This document shows positions 33,391-44,961 of a DNA stretch of 64,000 bases, in pieces. The notes beneath the pieces are model-generated. The model was given only the letters and a program-made list of their open reading frames with translations, ran no database searches and was not told the DNA's origin. Position numbers and translations under genes: made by a program. Source of the stretch: Lithospermum erythrorhizon (taxonomy: Eukaryota > Streptophyta > Magnoliopsida > Boraginales > Boraginaceae); contig JADFUC010002111.1 of NCBI GenBank assembly GCA_019722365.1, positions 1-64,000 of the forward strand, given 5' to 3'. Each line of letters starts with the position of its first letter. Position 1 is the first letter of the stretch.

Positions 33391-36290
33391 GGCTGGCAAG
33401 ACCTCGTTAGAGTATTAGTGACCCAAGAGTCAGGTCACGGTACGCACTGATTAGCATCTACTATCGTTGTCATTCAAAACGTATGCTTGTTTCCGCTTGG
33501 ATTCCAACCACAAGGATCTTAGATAATTGCATATTTCAGGAGATGAAATACGGTATAATATTTACAATTTATTTGTATGTTTGATTGTTTTTAACTATAA
33601 TATCTCAGAATCGCATGTTTCCTATTGACATGATTGGCACACCACGATTACCTATTTATTCATTGGATAATCAAGCAAAATTAAAACATAACTTTATTAT
33701 GTGAAATAAAACAAGCAAGTGAGAATCCATAAACTGGGTAATATATACAGGATAAATGCTAAACACATTTTCCTTCATAAGCTATCAAGATGGTTATCAT
33801 AATAAAAAGACAATTAATGAATACCGAATTATTTCAAAACTGGATTAATCACATTGGGATACGCATTCGAACTTAGGTTCAAGTTACCAAACGCTATGTA
33901 ATATGATTGAAAGATAAATGGTAGTTTATCTCAATCATGGATTACAGGAAGATTAATATGTTATATTTGCTCTTAGCCACCATATAAGTTTTAAATAATT
34001 GGTTTAATCTTTTATAACCCAATCGAGAAAACTATTGATGATCTCTCGAATGTTACGTATCTACATTCCAAGACATGTCATTGGTATTTTGGTTTCATCA
34101 ACAAGAATGAACTCAGTTCTTGAATTGTTATGAAACATAAGCTTCAGGGTTTCTATAACTGCATAAGAAATATTGTCTATAGTAGTCACATCACTAGAAC
34201 GCTGAAATAAGCATTAAAGAACTATAATTTGAGGTTAATGATTAATTTCAAGATTTCAAATATTAAGCACAAAAAAGAAGGATATTAATGACACTTCGAA
34301 TAGAAAGCAGAGGTTTCGATTAAACCTCATATCTCAAATGATTTGTTATCAAAAAATCTAAATGTCGCATAAGCAATTACCAAATAGTTTTAGATATTTT
34401 TTTGACTCACATGATTTTAGATCATAACGAAGTCAAGTATAGTAGTAGCCAGAGACAAGTGCACAAAGAAATATTATTGAGCTCTTGTGTAATGTTAGTG
34501 ACTACATTATAGTTCCTACGTTAAATCATCCACCTAATGGTCGAACTTCTTAAACTATTTTCTTTTAACCTATATTTCTTACAGATGATATTTTCAATAA
34601 AAATACAATTGAGTAATACTTGTGATAAAATGACTTTGATGTACTTAAGTTTAATCTACAAGATGAACCTGAATAACTCTCGCTGTAGTTTAATGGGAGT
34701 GGTCGCTGATCTGATTTAGTTTGTATATTCACATAAAGTCAATCAAGGACATAGTCATCGAACGATACACGTAATCTGATAAAGAGTACGGGAAGGACCA
34801 TATAAATACTTATCAAGTTCTCAATTAAGTATCATCTACATGAGTAATGTATTTTCTCCGAGGAAACGAAACATCATTCTCATCTTAAAAGCCGCATTGA
34901 GCAAGATAATGCAGTTAGAAGGAAATCATAAGTACCATATTTAAAATACAATGGATTTAAGTCTTTCAATTTTATACCAAAATAATTTTTCTATCTTCTT
35001 AATTTTGGGAGGTGGCCACTTAGCTTGAGTGATACAAGTAAGAATTCTGTGTTCAATGTAGTTGAAACAATAATGGAATAAATTTTGCATATCAAATTTG
35101 CTGCACATTTTAAACTAAATTTATTCATAATTAACCGTAGGACAACTCAAAAATTATATTTGACAAAAAAAAATTTCAAACGTCTCAAATGGACAAGTTA
35201 ATTTTGTATCACTGAAGTAGACATAATTTAACACGAGGTCTAATGTTGAGATTATGTTATCATGTACATAATCAGAATGAAATTGGTATTTATTTCCATC
35301 TACTATGTGGATGTTGTAATTTATTGTATGTATAGTATCTTTCTCGTGAAGTATAAAAAGGTGGAATAAATATATGACTTGAATATATTCGTTGGCTCCT
35401 TAGAGATCGCAATCCAAAGGTTAGAATCTCGGTTATATCGTGAATGTTGTGTGATTACCTCGATGCATCGCTAACGCCTAACGCGAAAGATAAAGGATGC
35501 TATGAATAAATCATACCTTATGTATTTACTCGGTGTCATCTAAGCCAAATATAATCGAATGCAGCCGAGATAACTCACTCTTATCTATCTTCTAGATGGT
35601 GATTCATCATAATTCAAGAAACATGTTTCCATTAAATGAACATATAGTCATAAATGGAATCAAACTTTTGGTTTCACCAAGTTAATGTATTTATCAAGTT
35701 GACTATACTCATATATTTCAAACTTATTCCTTATCGGGATACCCACTTGTCAGAAATACGTGATTTAAGTGAGTAATCCAAAGAATGTTCCTAAGTAATG
35801 ATCAGTGATGATGCATACCGACATTGTTATTGGAAGCTTACATCTCAAACGAGAACAAGAAAGGAAAACGACAGATTTTGTGATTCAAGTCGCAAACTCG
35901 AGATGAGTATAACGAGTTAAAATCTTCATCTTGATATTTCGATTAAAAATCAAAAGGGCCGCAGTGAAGATCAACCATGAAGTTCCTTAAAGGTTGGGGC
36001 TGAGCACAACTACACATAATGTTTTGTACATCGAGTACTAAAGGAATTCTATTACAACCTCGAAAGTACAATAAGCATTAAATATACGTGACATACGCTA
36101 TATTATTACAAAATACAAGCTATGACACTCAAGCCATAAGCTGCTAATGAAATGCTAAGCTTCGAGGTGTGAATAAAATCTATGATAAATTAAATTCTAT
36201 GATAGATAGATTCTCTTATCAATGTTAAAACTCTCTATTAGAGGTCCGTCTCACAATTAATGACCTCACGCGATCAGAGCGGCCGGAATC
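33391..36290 (+). mobile_element. Element C: internal region, no recognised coding
   Basis: Lies between S6 and the integrase-like stretch, where gag and protease of a copia element should be. Only short frames are present and I could not identify a zinc knuckle or a DTG motif. The sequence is AT-rich with many tat/cat/gat triplets. A frame at 34537-34719 is probably chance. Confidence 0.4.
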
Positions 36291-36660
36291 TATTTACAGA
36301 ATTTGACTATTACAGGATAGTAATACGATTCAACAGACGCCATGTCGGATCATGCGTCATGATCAATGATCATGACATAACACAATTCTCATAATAGGAA
36401 TTGTCTAAGTTTCATTAAAGGTATTCACGCTAATCTTCGAATACGCTTTGTAGTAACTTTAAGAGAATGAGGTGACTATAGTTACGTGGAACGGATCTAT
36501 TGGCTGGGTATCGAACCGAACGCGAGAATGTTGTCATGATGCTTTTCCAATGTAGAATACTATTAGCCAAGTAACTCATGAATAGGGCCGAAAGATAGTA
36601 TACTCCTGAGAATAAACTAAGAAAACTTGAACTCAGATACGACATTACCACTCAACTTGT
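36291..36660 (+). pseudogene. Element C: possible copia integrase fragment
   Basis: Around 36440-36545 frame-shifted bases resemble the end of the copia integrase core: EYALVVTLRE.. for the EFxxYLKxxG helix, GTGGAACGG..GGGTATCGAACCGAACGCGAGAATG for the TPQxNGVSERRNRTLL segment. The same segment is clear in element B at 56420-56480, which guides the reading. No single frame covers it. Weak on its own; the LTRs on both sides make it plausible. Confidence 0.35.
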
Positions 36661-36929
36661 ATTATTTGGTAACGTTATTAAAGTTAATATGCATTTAATA
36701 AGATGATGTGTTTTAACATACTCAATCAGGTTTTAAACCTACTCAATTAGTTAACCGAGAAATGACTAACGCCATAAAATATGAAATAGTCTTTACATAT
36801 ACCAAACCAGATTTTTCCTCATACACTTAACTAGTGAAAGATTTGAGGGAAACTGACCTACGGTAAGTGTCCATATTTTCAAAGCTAAAAGTTTCGCAAA
36901 AAGCTTTAAAACCCATTTTGTACATAATT

Positions 36930-37165
36930 ATGTACGAGGATAATCTTAGCCATCGGCCATTCCCATGGTCGAGACCGAAAGGTATGGATGTAAAGTTTAC
37001 TTGTAAGTGGTGGCCTCAAGGCGATATGATCGTGATCATTACCCTTCCAACTTTACATGTCTTAAAAGACCTAAAGAGTTTAATGCAGCTTAAAGGCGTT
37101 CCACGTGTCGACTCGAAAGCAAGCATCTCGGAGTTAATATATTCTACCGCGACAAATTAAGCTTT
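36930..37165 (+). pseudogene. Element C: possible copia RT start
   Basis: PWSRPKGMDVKFTCKWW (36963-37013) resembles the W-x-L-x-x-PKGxKxIGCKWVxK segment that opens the copia RT domain. The open frame continues to 37157, and its later part (VPRVDSKASISELIYSTATN) fits loosely with the DYxETFSPVxxxxSIRxLLAIA region. It lies downstream of the integrase-like piece, as expected for copia (IN before RT). The catalytic YVDD box could not be found. Confidence 0.4.
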
Positions 37166-38004
37166 GATTTCACAAAGAACGGCAAGAAACTAAACGATGC
37201 AAGTTGCTCGGGAGCTAGTTCATCTACTTTCTCTCGAATAAGTTAAATAATTGATCGAATGTGCGTAATTTTGTTTTACAATCTAATTGTTAACTACAAT
37301 ATATGCAACGTATTAATTCAACGATACTGGCTTATCAAGCTTCTACGCTTGGTTGAAATAATATATCCCAAAGCAAGTCTATGTTTCTAGAGAAAAGATG
37401 TAAGGCTGACAAGAGAACTCTTCAAGTCTGTATACAAGAAGAATATTCCCCGGTCACATTGCTGAGCGCGCCGGGCAACTAGCATTCACGACCAGATACT
37501 GGACATTGATTGATTTTCGATCAGCGGATCTAGTAAGTCAAATCAATTCCTTGGCTGGGCTAACGCTTTGCATAACCGAGGAGTCGATTTTGATCGCCGC
37601 AAAAATCATAGAAGATATCTATATTTTTTCCTACAAATTTTGGCGAACTATCGTTTAGTACCCTAGACCTCCGTATATAACTATCTATGTTGGTATGAAG
37701 TCGCTTTAACCATGCTTTTCAAACGCTCACGTCGGATCATAAACGGATATGTCAAGCGGCATAAGAATCATAAGAAGACGCTGAGCATATTATGCGGATT
37801 TGTCCATCCTGATATACAAGTGTATCTCGTGCCTCTCGAGAATCATGGTCGATAAGACTGACGCTGTCGGGTTTATCAATATGGTTTCATAGTTCAAGTA
37901 AAGAAAGTCCCGGGTATTTCTACGACACTTCTTTCCTATAAATTTGGCGATTGCAGATCTCGGTATTAAAGAATTGTAAAGTAATCATCCAAGAAATGTG
38001 GAGT
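37166..38004 (+). mobile_element. Element C: distal internal region and PPT-like end
   Basis: Expected to hold RT palm and RNase H, but no motif is readable. It ends AAGAAATGTGGAG just before the 3' LTR start, resembling the AAGTGGGAGATTG that precedes copia 3' LTRs in plants. This supports 38005 as the LTR start. Confidence 0.45.
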
Positions 38005-38223
38005 TATTGGAAATCAATAGTTATTGGTCTCATTTATTATGCCCATTTACAATTGTTGTAAACAATTCATTTACTAGTTTAGTGAATGTGGTTACATGGG
38101 ATGAACATTCAATCACAAGAATTTAATTACTACGGCTCTCGTGATAATTTGGTGATTATGCCGCATTGCTAGATCTCATGCATAATCATTATAATAATAA
38201 TAATAATGGTCAATTATATTATC
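38005..38223 (+). mobile_element. Element C: 3' LTR, first part
   Basis: TATTGGAAATCAATAG at 38005 repeats the 5' LTR start. TTATGCCCATTTACAATTGTTG.., AACAATTCATTTACTAGTTTAG and TGAACATTCAATCA match 28405-28470 closely. It stops at 38223 inside the TAATAATAATGGTCAATTA hairpin region where S7 begins. Confidence 0.7.
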
Positions 38224-40380
38224 AGCACTACCCTCAAGCCGGCCGCCTGAAAGTTAAGATCATTATCAACCTACACCAAAGTCACCAATCAATGGATACA
38301 ACAAATACGACTCACGACATTTAACAAAACAAAACTCTATTCATCGTGGTGTCCATTAACATGATCCAACAAAATAATGTACAACAAAATACAATCCACC
38401 GAATACAACTCCCAAGGATATAAAGAAGTCCAAAATACAATACACAAGTCTGTAAATATACAACCGAATTCAAAAGGAAAACGACCGATGGCGACTTCTT
38501 TACGCCCCACCACCGCCTCACCTATGATCTCCACGCACAAAGAAATGCATCCTCGAGCCACCTCAACGATCGCTCCTAGAGACTCCGAAAATGGTAAACG
38601 ACTACCATGAGAATACTGAGTCAGCTTATTGTTCACTAATATAAATACCACGCATTTCGATTCCATCACATATATTCATGCTTATATATATATATAACCT
38701 ATGCACATACATTAACCAGGCCACACAATGAATAACTGTCCACATATCACATAGATTTCTCTTATACGATGTTACATAACGCTATACACATGAGATTATA
38801 ACCATAAATAATGCATATTCATTTATGAAATGGGGCCTCAACAATAATAAAATCATCAAACGAGAATCCACCTCCACAATGATACATATGAGGAATCCAC
38901 CCAAATAATACACATACGGTGAATCCACCTCCAGCACCGATTTACCCACCTCCATCCTCCCGACCGAGGCTACACTCCCCTCAACGCAAGATATCACACC
39001 AAACCTCCCGAATCCACTCGGCTACTCACAATATGCACACCGCAAATAACACGCAAAAGAATCAAAAACACATCTCACATTACCCACACACAACACACGT
39101 ACCAATAATAATAAAGACACAACACAAGATATCAAAGATACGTGCATACCCACAACTTCATAACATGAATCATAAATCTCAATTATCTTATTAATATAAC
39201 TCCATAATCATAATTATCTCATAATATCAATCAAAAGTCTCAATTATTTCATAATACGAATCATAATTCATAATTTCCATTATTAAATATTTAACTATAT
39301 ACAATACACATGTCAAAAACAATCCCAAGACAACACATGCAAATGTATAACATAATATATATGAAACCTTTATCATGAGATTTGTACTCACCTCGAGCCC
39401 AAAAGAATATAATCCTAGGCAGTCCCCGAGTGTTATACCACGTCTCACGATTCAAATTTACAACTCTTAGCAATCATCCTATCCCCAAGATTGATATACA
39501 CTTCTAACATTCCAACGTAACTACATTCCAATCGCCAACTTCGTAAAATCTCAATATTCGGTCATCACCTTATTACCCCAACAATAACACCTTAAGCACA
39601 TTCTAATCAATCCAGCAATCAATTGACAACTAATTAATCCATTAAATACAACCTCCAATTCAAACACTAATTACTATACGAACTTTTTCCAAACTTTCTC
39701 AACCCAATCTCTACATATCCATATCCAAACCAATAATTCTATACCAAAACAACTATATTAAAGTCCTTTAACCTCATATTACAATTCTAAAGTTGATTTA
39801 AGAAAACTCAATAAAAGTCAACCCTCAACTTACACCACCTTCTAACCCCAATAATCACTCAAAATCACCGCTTAACGCCTAAACTATACTTAGATAACAT
39901 TTCTATACCATAATAAATCTTAAAGTCAACACAAAAGTCAAACTAGTAACGGTCAACTATAGCCTCAAATAATGTGATTTGAAGATTAAAACTCATATTC
40001 CTTTTGATGAACGAGATGAAAAATCTAGATTACAAGTTTGGGGATTCCACAAGATTTAAGCAAGAAAATGAAAAAACTAAATCCGGAACGCGAGAGGAGT
40101 GGTTCGCCCTTTGCCATGAAATAAGAAGATTTGTGATAAGGTTAAAAAGATGATAAGTATAAGAAGCGGTGGAGGTAGGTGGGAAGTGGGACTCTAAGCG
40201 GAGTTTGGTCTCATGGTTCAAGTAAATTTCGCTTCTTTCTGCTTAACAACCTAATTTAACACGAAATAAATTAAATTTCTATTCTCAAAATATATTATCG
40301 CACAACCTGTATATTATCATTATTCCATTGTACTTCCAACTATGACCACAAACACTAATCGGGCAACTAAAATGACATTA
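38224..40380 (-). mobile_element. Gypsy-family solo LTR S7, minus strand
   Basis: Left end CACTACCCTCAAGCCGGCCGCC resembles the family start in reverse (TGTAACGACCGCCTCGAGTCG). The body is A/C-rich on the plus strand, with a tandem-repeat slot at 38870-38950, CTCACCTCGAGCCC (39389; GAG|GTGAG in sense), AAAAGTCAA stretches (39810-39945) and a region matching S4 near 39960-40010 (GATTTGAAGATTAAA). The right end is fuzzy, between 40330 and 40380. It is inserted in the 3' LTR of C. No coding content. Confidence 0.6.
38868..38950. repeat. GAATCCACC tandem repeats in LTR S7
   Basis: Three imperfect units of about 30-35 bases built on GAATCCACCTCCA(C)A followed by ATACACATA. A separate unit from those in the other LTR copies. 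Confidence 0.6.
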
Positions 40381-40934
40381 AGAAAAATGCTTATACGGAA
40401 CGGCGAGTTTTGGGTTGAGCTCGTTAGTAACTCATTGTTAGTTACTAATAATAATCCTTGTTGCTTAATTTTTCTTAACATTTTAATTAAATTAAACGAG
40501 TCGTACTCATTAACTATTCAGTTGGGCTTTAGGTTAAATAATAACATTATATTTAAAACTAATCATTAGCTAATGACAACTCCAGTTTATCGGGCAAAGC
40601 AACGCTTTCAAGCCTCCACTATTTTGAGTCATGAGAATGCAAAATAAAACTCAAAGTTTCATTTGTTTTCATTATCCAATTCAACTAATGCCTAAGCTAG
40701 ACAAGGAAAGGGATTCAACCTCCCTAACAGGACTAACCAGAGGTACTCAAGCAATCGGGGAGCCAAGAATCGATTGCTGTCTAGACTTCGTGAAAGATTG
40801 TCATAGGCTTCCGCTGAATTTCAGAAGTTTTCCTTTTCATTTAGTTCATAGTTTAAACACTATCAGATCATGTACAAAAAATATGTTTTGGTTAAAGTTT
40901 TAAATCCAAAGCTTATACACATATTTTTTCAACA
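40381..40934 (+). mobile_element. Element C: 3' LTR, second part
   Basis: Matches 28770-29321 of the 5' LTR: GTTAGTTACTAATAA, TTTTAATTAAATTAAACGAG, ATCGATTGCTGTCTAGACTTC, AGGCTTCCGCTGAATTTC, CTTATACACATATTTTTTC, ending CAACA at 40934. Beyond this point the sequence is CACTA transposase. The 90-codon frame at 40631-40903 lies within this LTR and is not a gene. Confidence 0.65.
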
Positions 40935-43325
40935 ATTATAATATGCCTCTACATATCGATCCTTCGGGGTCATGTGCTTTTTACCTAACCATACGCTTTT
41001 ATTCCCAAGAAGGTTGTCAAGTTTAGTAAGCCAAATAAAATAATTGGTTAACAAATACGCGTGTATTTAGTATTCAAACTAATACATCCACCAGACAGAA
41101 AGGCTCACCCATCATGCTCTTACACGACAAAGTTGAACAGTAAACGCTCCATCACATCGAACATTGAGGGTGGATAAATCTTCTCTAACTTACACAAAGC
41201 TTCAACTATATACGTATTTCCCAATGTCCGGACGCTGACAACTGGGTAGGCGGGAAGACTTGCATGTCTCTAAAGAAGTGACATAACTCTGTGAGAGTCT
41301 CCCAAATAGGTTTCGGTAGAAGGTGCCGAAAAGCAACTAGAATCAATTTCTGAACAATTATGTGCATGCGACGACTCTCTTAAGCCCCGTGAACTGCACT
41401 ACTGACCACCTCGAAAGTCAAGAAATCCATCATGCCTTTAATTTTCTTAACTACATTTAACAACAACTTGTTGTTGTTTTTGTGCGGTGTGTAACTACCT
41501 TTCGCTTAGCGCATTCTATTCTTTTGTCACATGAACAAAAAGGTTCAATACGCATGAGCCTCAAGATCCTTCCGATGATTCACCGTCTTCATCTTTCCCT
41601 TTACATCGATCATTTCATAAGTTAAGTAATTCTCATCATTATTTTTCTCTATTTACGTAAGTCAATGACGCGCTTCGATTTTAGCTTAGGCCAATATGGA
41701 AGTTCCCAAAATATGTCTTTCTTTGTCCAATTGTGAGTTTGACCATAACCATGCCTTTCCGTTCAAATGCTAACTCCAAACACGCTCCGATCTAATTGGG
41801 CCACCATATCAAATAACCTTTCTCAAGCCTGCCACCTCCCTTGCATCTTCGAGGAAAGTTCTACCTTTCGAACGCCTAGTTTTATTTTTTATATTCTAAG
41901 TGGGTTATCAGCAGAATCTCACGATCAAGCAAATAAACCAACTATGTTTTCCTTTCTCTTTAGCCGTTAACTCATGCTTTCTCCATACAATACGGGATTG
42001 TAAAGAGCAATGACCATGCATCTAACCCCGAAAACATACCATGTCAAAATCAATTAACGGTCCACATCAATGCCACCCGGTCGAAATTTTTTGTCTATGT
42101 GAATCCCAACATTAACACTACCGCATTCACAACTCATTCAACTCATCCAACGCCTTAGCAACACATCTAAATCATGCCCGCACTCTTCGAGCCGTGAATA
42201 ATAAAAGGCACGAACACAAATTCTTCATTCATACAAAGTCCTGGTAAATCACACAACATCACTGCCAAGAAGAATAATCATGCCCCGAATCACCAAAAGG
42301 ATCGAATCCATCGCAGTACGCACTCCACTCTACATTGGGCGCTCTTCACCGCAAAATCGAAAAAGCGCGCGAATCCTTCCAAGATTCACCATCACTGATG
42401 AGCCATCCATCCCGGCGTGTTCTGTCCTCTAGTGACACATCTTTAGCGCTTTATGATGACGTAGACGCCCTCAACCGATCTAAACAACACCTTATTGGGA
42501 ACACGCCGACTTGTCCGTAATAAGTCGGCTCAGATCGGTGCTCAAGAAATTAATGCAATTGTTCATTCTTCGCTTTTATAGTATAACATGTAAATTGTTC
42601 ACTAAGCGTGAATCTTTGGCGCTTTTGCGTGTATAAAGCGAAAAGCAACATTTCACTTCAAAATAATCTTAACGTAGCCCATCCGTTAGGATATACCTTC
42701 ATGATTTCTAAACATTTCTTGTAATGACTTTGTGAAATCCTCGACTCGATTTTAGACAAATCCAACTCGACGCCAATTTCAACTTAGTGTAAGTAGTACA
42801 TCCATCCCACAAAGGGGTGTTGGCCTCACCCAAACTATGGTAATATTCTTCAGCTGTAACATTTGGATATTCATCAATATCATTTTCGTCATCATTATCA
42901 TCATGAATCTCAAATACAACCTCAACCATATCGGCAAATTCATTGGTGTTTCATGGTCTCAACAGATATCAACCCACGCCTATATCATAATTATTGTCTA
43001 GCTCTACATAATTCTCACCATTATAGACCCATTGTTCATATCCGACAACAAATCCATTTTTATATATGCATCTCAACTTCCTTCTAATCCGAAGATAGAT
43101 TTTTGGCAACACCATACGGGCATCTAATTCCATCGGCTCCAATCGCTCGAGAATGCTATCGCACACGAATAAGAAACTTATTAACACCTTTTAATGTGTT
43201 TTTCATTATAGGAACCATCATAATTACACCTAAAATACCGCTTAATAATTACGCAAACTTGCCTTGCTTGGTTTTAGCTCGATGATTTGTTTAATTTTGT
43301 TTACTTTGATGCACGATAGTTGTTT
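40935..43325 (-). pseudogene. CACTA (En/Spm) TNP2-type transposase, truncated
   Basis: Read on the minus strand from 43325 down. The transposase-associated N-terminal domain shows GVNKFL (near 43185) and MHIYKNGFVVGYEQWVYNGE (about 43070-43010). Then comes an acidic linker and the TNP2 N-terminal part EANTPLWDGCTTYTKL (42840-42790). The central TNP2 signature THNWTKKDIFWELPYW lies at about 41740-41685, and VKGKMKT..RKDLEA near 41610-41570. The C-terminal DUF4218-type region has ELCHFFRDMQ (about 41290-41260), IYPPSMFDVMERLL (about 41180-41140) and KAHDPEGSI (40982-40955). It then stops at the copia C LTR. Many frameshifts. This is the DDE transposase of CACTA DNA transposons. No CACTA terminal inverted repeat was found on the N-terminal side. 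Confidence 0.8.
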
Positions 43326-43435
43326 AGTTGTCTAGTTTCTCTCAAGATTCGATATTAGTTTCGCTGATGTACGTTAGAGTTACCAGAACTGAACGGAACT
43401 AAGCGTAATCTAATCTCGCCTAACCGGTGTCATAA
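43326..43435. other. Junction between CACTA and gypsy G
   Basis: A 110-base segment between the transposase N-terminus and the G protease. No CACTAC/GTAGTG terminus could be read. It contains the breakpoint at which G loses its RT, RNase H, integrase and 3' LTR. Confidence 0.4.
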
Positions 43436-43840
43436 TATTAAGAGGAAATGTTGAAAAGACTCGACATAAAAGGTAAAGATATCCACAAACTGGAAATAAA
43501 AAGCAATGAGTAGCCTGCACCGAAAAGTACTCTAGCCTCCGTGATCTTATAACAACAAGGCACTGCTACGACCCTAGGAGTATCCAAGGCCTCCCGCCGA
43601 GTAAGGCATCGACATGGCCTCTGCCAAAGACCGCCTGCCGCCACCGCGCTCCCTCGGGGTACTTCCAACTCACACTCGACCTCTCTCGCGGCCTCCAAAT
43701 CGCCCACCTCTGGGAGCATACCCTCCTCCCACAGAGCGGGCCGGGTGAAGCATTGCATCGCTCCGCCCCACTCGGAATACCGAGGACAATCCTCGCACGT
43801 GTCTAATTTCGACATCAAAGCAAATCATCTCTCTCCCGAC
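43436..43840 (-). pseudogene. Element G (gypsy): zinc knuckle and protease
   Basis: On the minus strand the frame gives KLDTCEDCPRYSEWG and MQCFTRPALWEEG, fitting a CxxC...C..CGxxGH zinc knuckle with frame changes. A Gly/Arg-rich linker follows, then a LTRREALDTPRVVA segment (about 43605-43560). In the next frames come V-x-G-T-V-P and EARVLFGAGYSLLFISSLW (about 43545-43485), equivalent to ARVLFDSGATHSFIS. The catalytic Asp-Ser-Gly reads G-A-G, so the active site is lost. This junction of gag tail and protease is typical of plant gypsy polyproteins. Confidence 0.7.
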
Positions 43841-44950
43841 AATCTTGGCTCCTGGCAGACCCACCGCCTACAACGGAAACATCGAATGTCGCTGAACCCC
43901 GTGACTTCTAAGATCCACTGCATCTACTGTGCATACCCGCGGAAGAAGTCATGAATAGTTCGGACGAGCTGGGCGCACTGAACGATTCCGGGAAATTGAC
44001 GAGTCACCGAAAGCTCCTCCTCCGGGAACTCGAACTGATGATCCACTGTGTCGGAAGGCTCCCCGTCGCATCTCTTCGACCTCCGTCTCGTGCTCACCTA
44101 ATTCCATCTCTACTCAATGCAATCGCTCAACTCTGCGGGAAACTGCAAGTTCATCAAGGATATGCGCGACCGGCCGAGACAACCGATTCGGAATCGCTAA
44201 TCCTCTCGCCCTTCTGTCAAGGCATAGCTGAAGCAAAGGACATAACTCACTAAATCGCTGCATTCTCAATAGATCGATCACCCCGAGTCATCAAAATCCA
44301 TCCTCTAAAGTAGCCATGCCGGCACTCATGCAATAATTCTTCTCCGAACAATGCTTACAAAGTCACATTAAGCCACCGTCCTCCCCCTCTAGCAATGTAG
44401 ATAATGAGATTTATTCCACCAATCACGCAGCACTCTCATACAAGCCTCAGAGATGTTAACTCGACTCTCAATACCCATGTGCCTCGAAAATGGTCTCCAA
44501 GTCTCTAATAAACTCAATCGCATCAATCTAAGGGAACCCACCCAAGGAATTTTTGGGGATTCCTTCGTAAATCGGGTCAAAAAGCATTCCTAATATCACT
44601 CCCGCTGGATCGCTATATGCGCATGTACCAAATCCGCTAACAGAACTCATCCTCAAAGAATATTAACCGGGAAATCAAGTGTACCTCGACCTCGCTTGCC
44701 CACACCGGGCTCACTCGCGCCCACAACTCCAACGGCAAAATGGGCCACCTCTAGCCCTACCTCTAGCACCCCTCGGCCTACCACAAGCACCTCTCGCGAA
44801 CTGGCTCTATTGCCTCCGGCCTGTGGCATCCTCACGCCCACGAAAAACGAAAGAAAGACTTAGATCTCCAAGAAAATACTCAACCAACAACTCAAAGAAC
44901 ACAACCCGAGCAGACACATAACCAATGACAACCAAAGAATATGAACTCAC
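43841..44950 (-). pseudogene. Element G: gag
   Basis: On the minus strand, IPWVGSLRLM / LDAIEFIRDLETIF / EAHGY (about 44550-44470) followed by a WWN/LVE stretch near 44410 match the PxFxGxxDPxxAExWLxxxExIF....C and WW segments of the gypsy capsid domain. Downstream frames are broken. The region lies between the PBS at 44951 and the zinc knuckle, as expected. A plus-strand frame at 44679-44921 is a GC-rich shadow. Confidence 0.6.
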
Positions 44951-44961
44951 GCTCGATACCA
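44951..44961 (-). promoter_or_regulatory. Primer binding site (tRNA-iMet type), element G
   Basis: GCTCGATACCA on the plus strand is TGGTATCGAGC in element sense, next to AAAATTA and the LTR end, exactly as in element A (TTTTGGTATCAAAGC at 7677). It supports the same family and minus-strand orientation. Confidence 0.7.

Noticed and set aside
36927..36947. MYEDNL as the copia YVDD box
   Set aside because: It precedes rather than follows the PKGxxxxCKW segment of RT, so the order is wrong.
36867..37160. 97-codon frame as a stand-alone gene
   Set aside because: The first half resembles the start of copia RT and the frame lies between copia C integrase-like sequence and its 3' LTR.
43951..44253. 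100-codon plus-strand frame
   Set aside because: Antisense to gypsy G gag; no recognised domain.
44679..44921. Pro/Leu-rich 80-codon frame as a host peptide
   Set aside because: Opposite strand of the gag leader of gypsy G next to its primer binding site.
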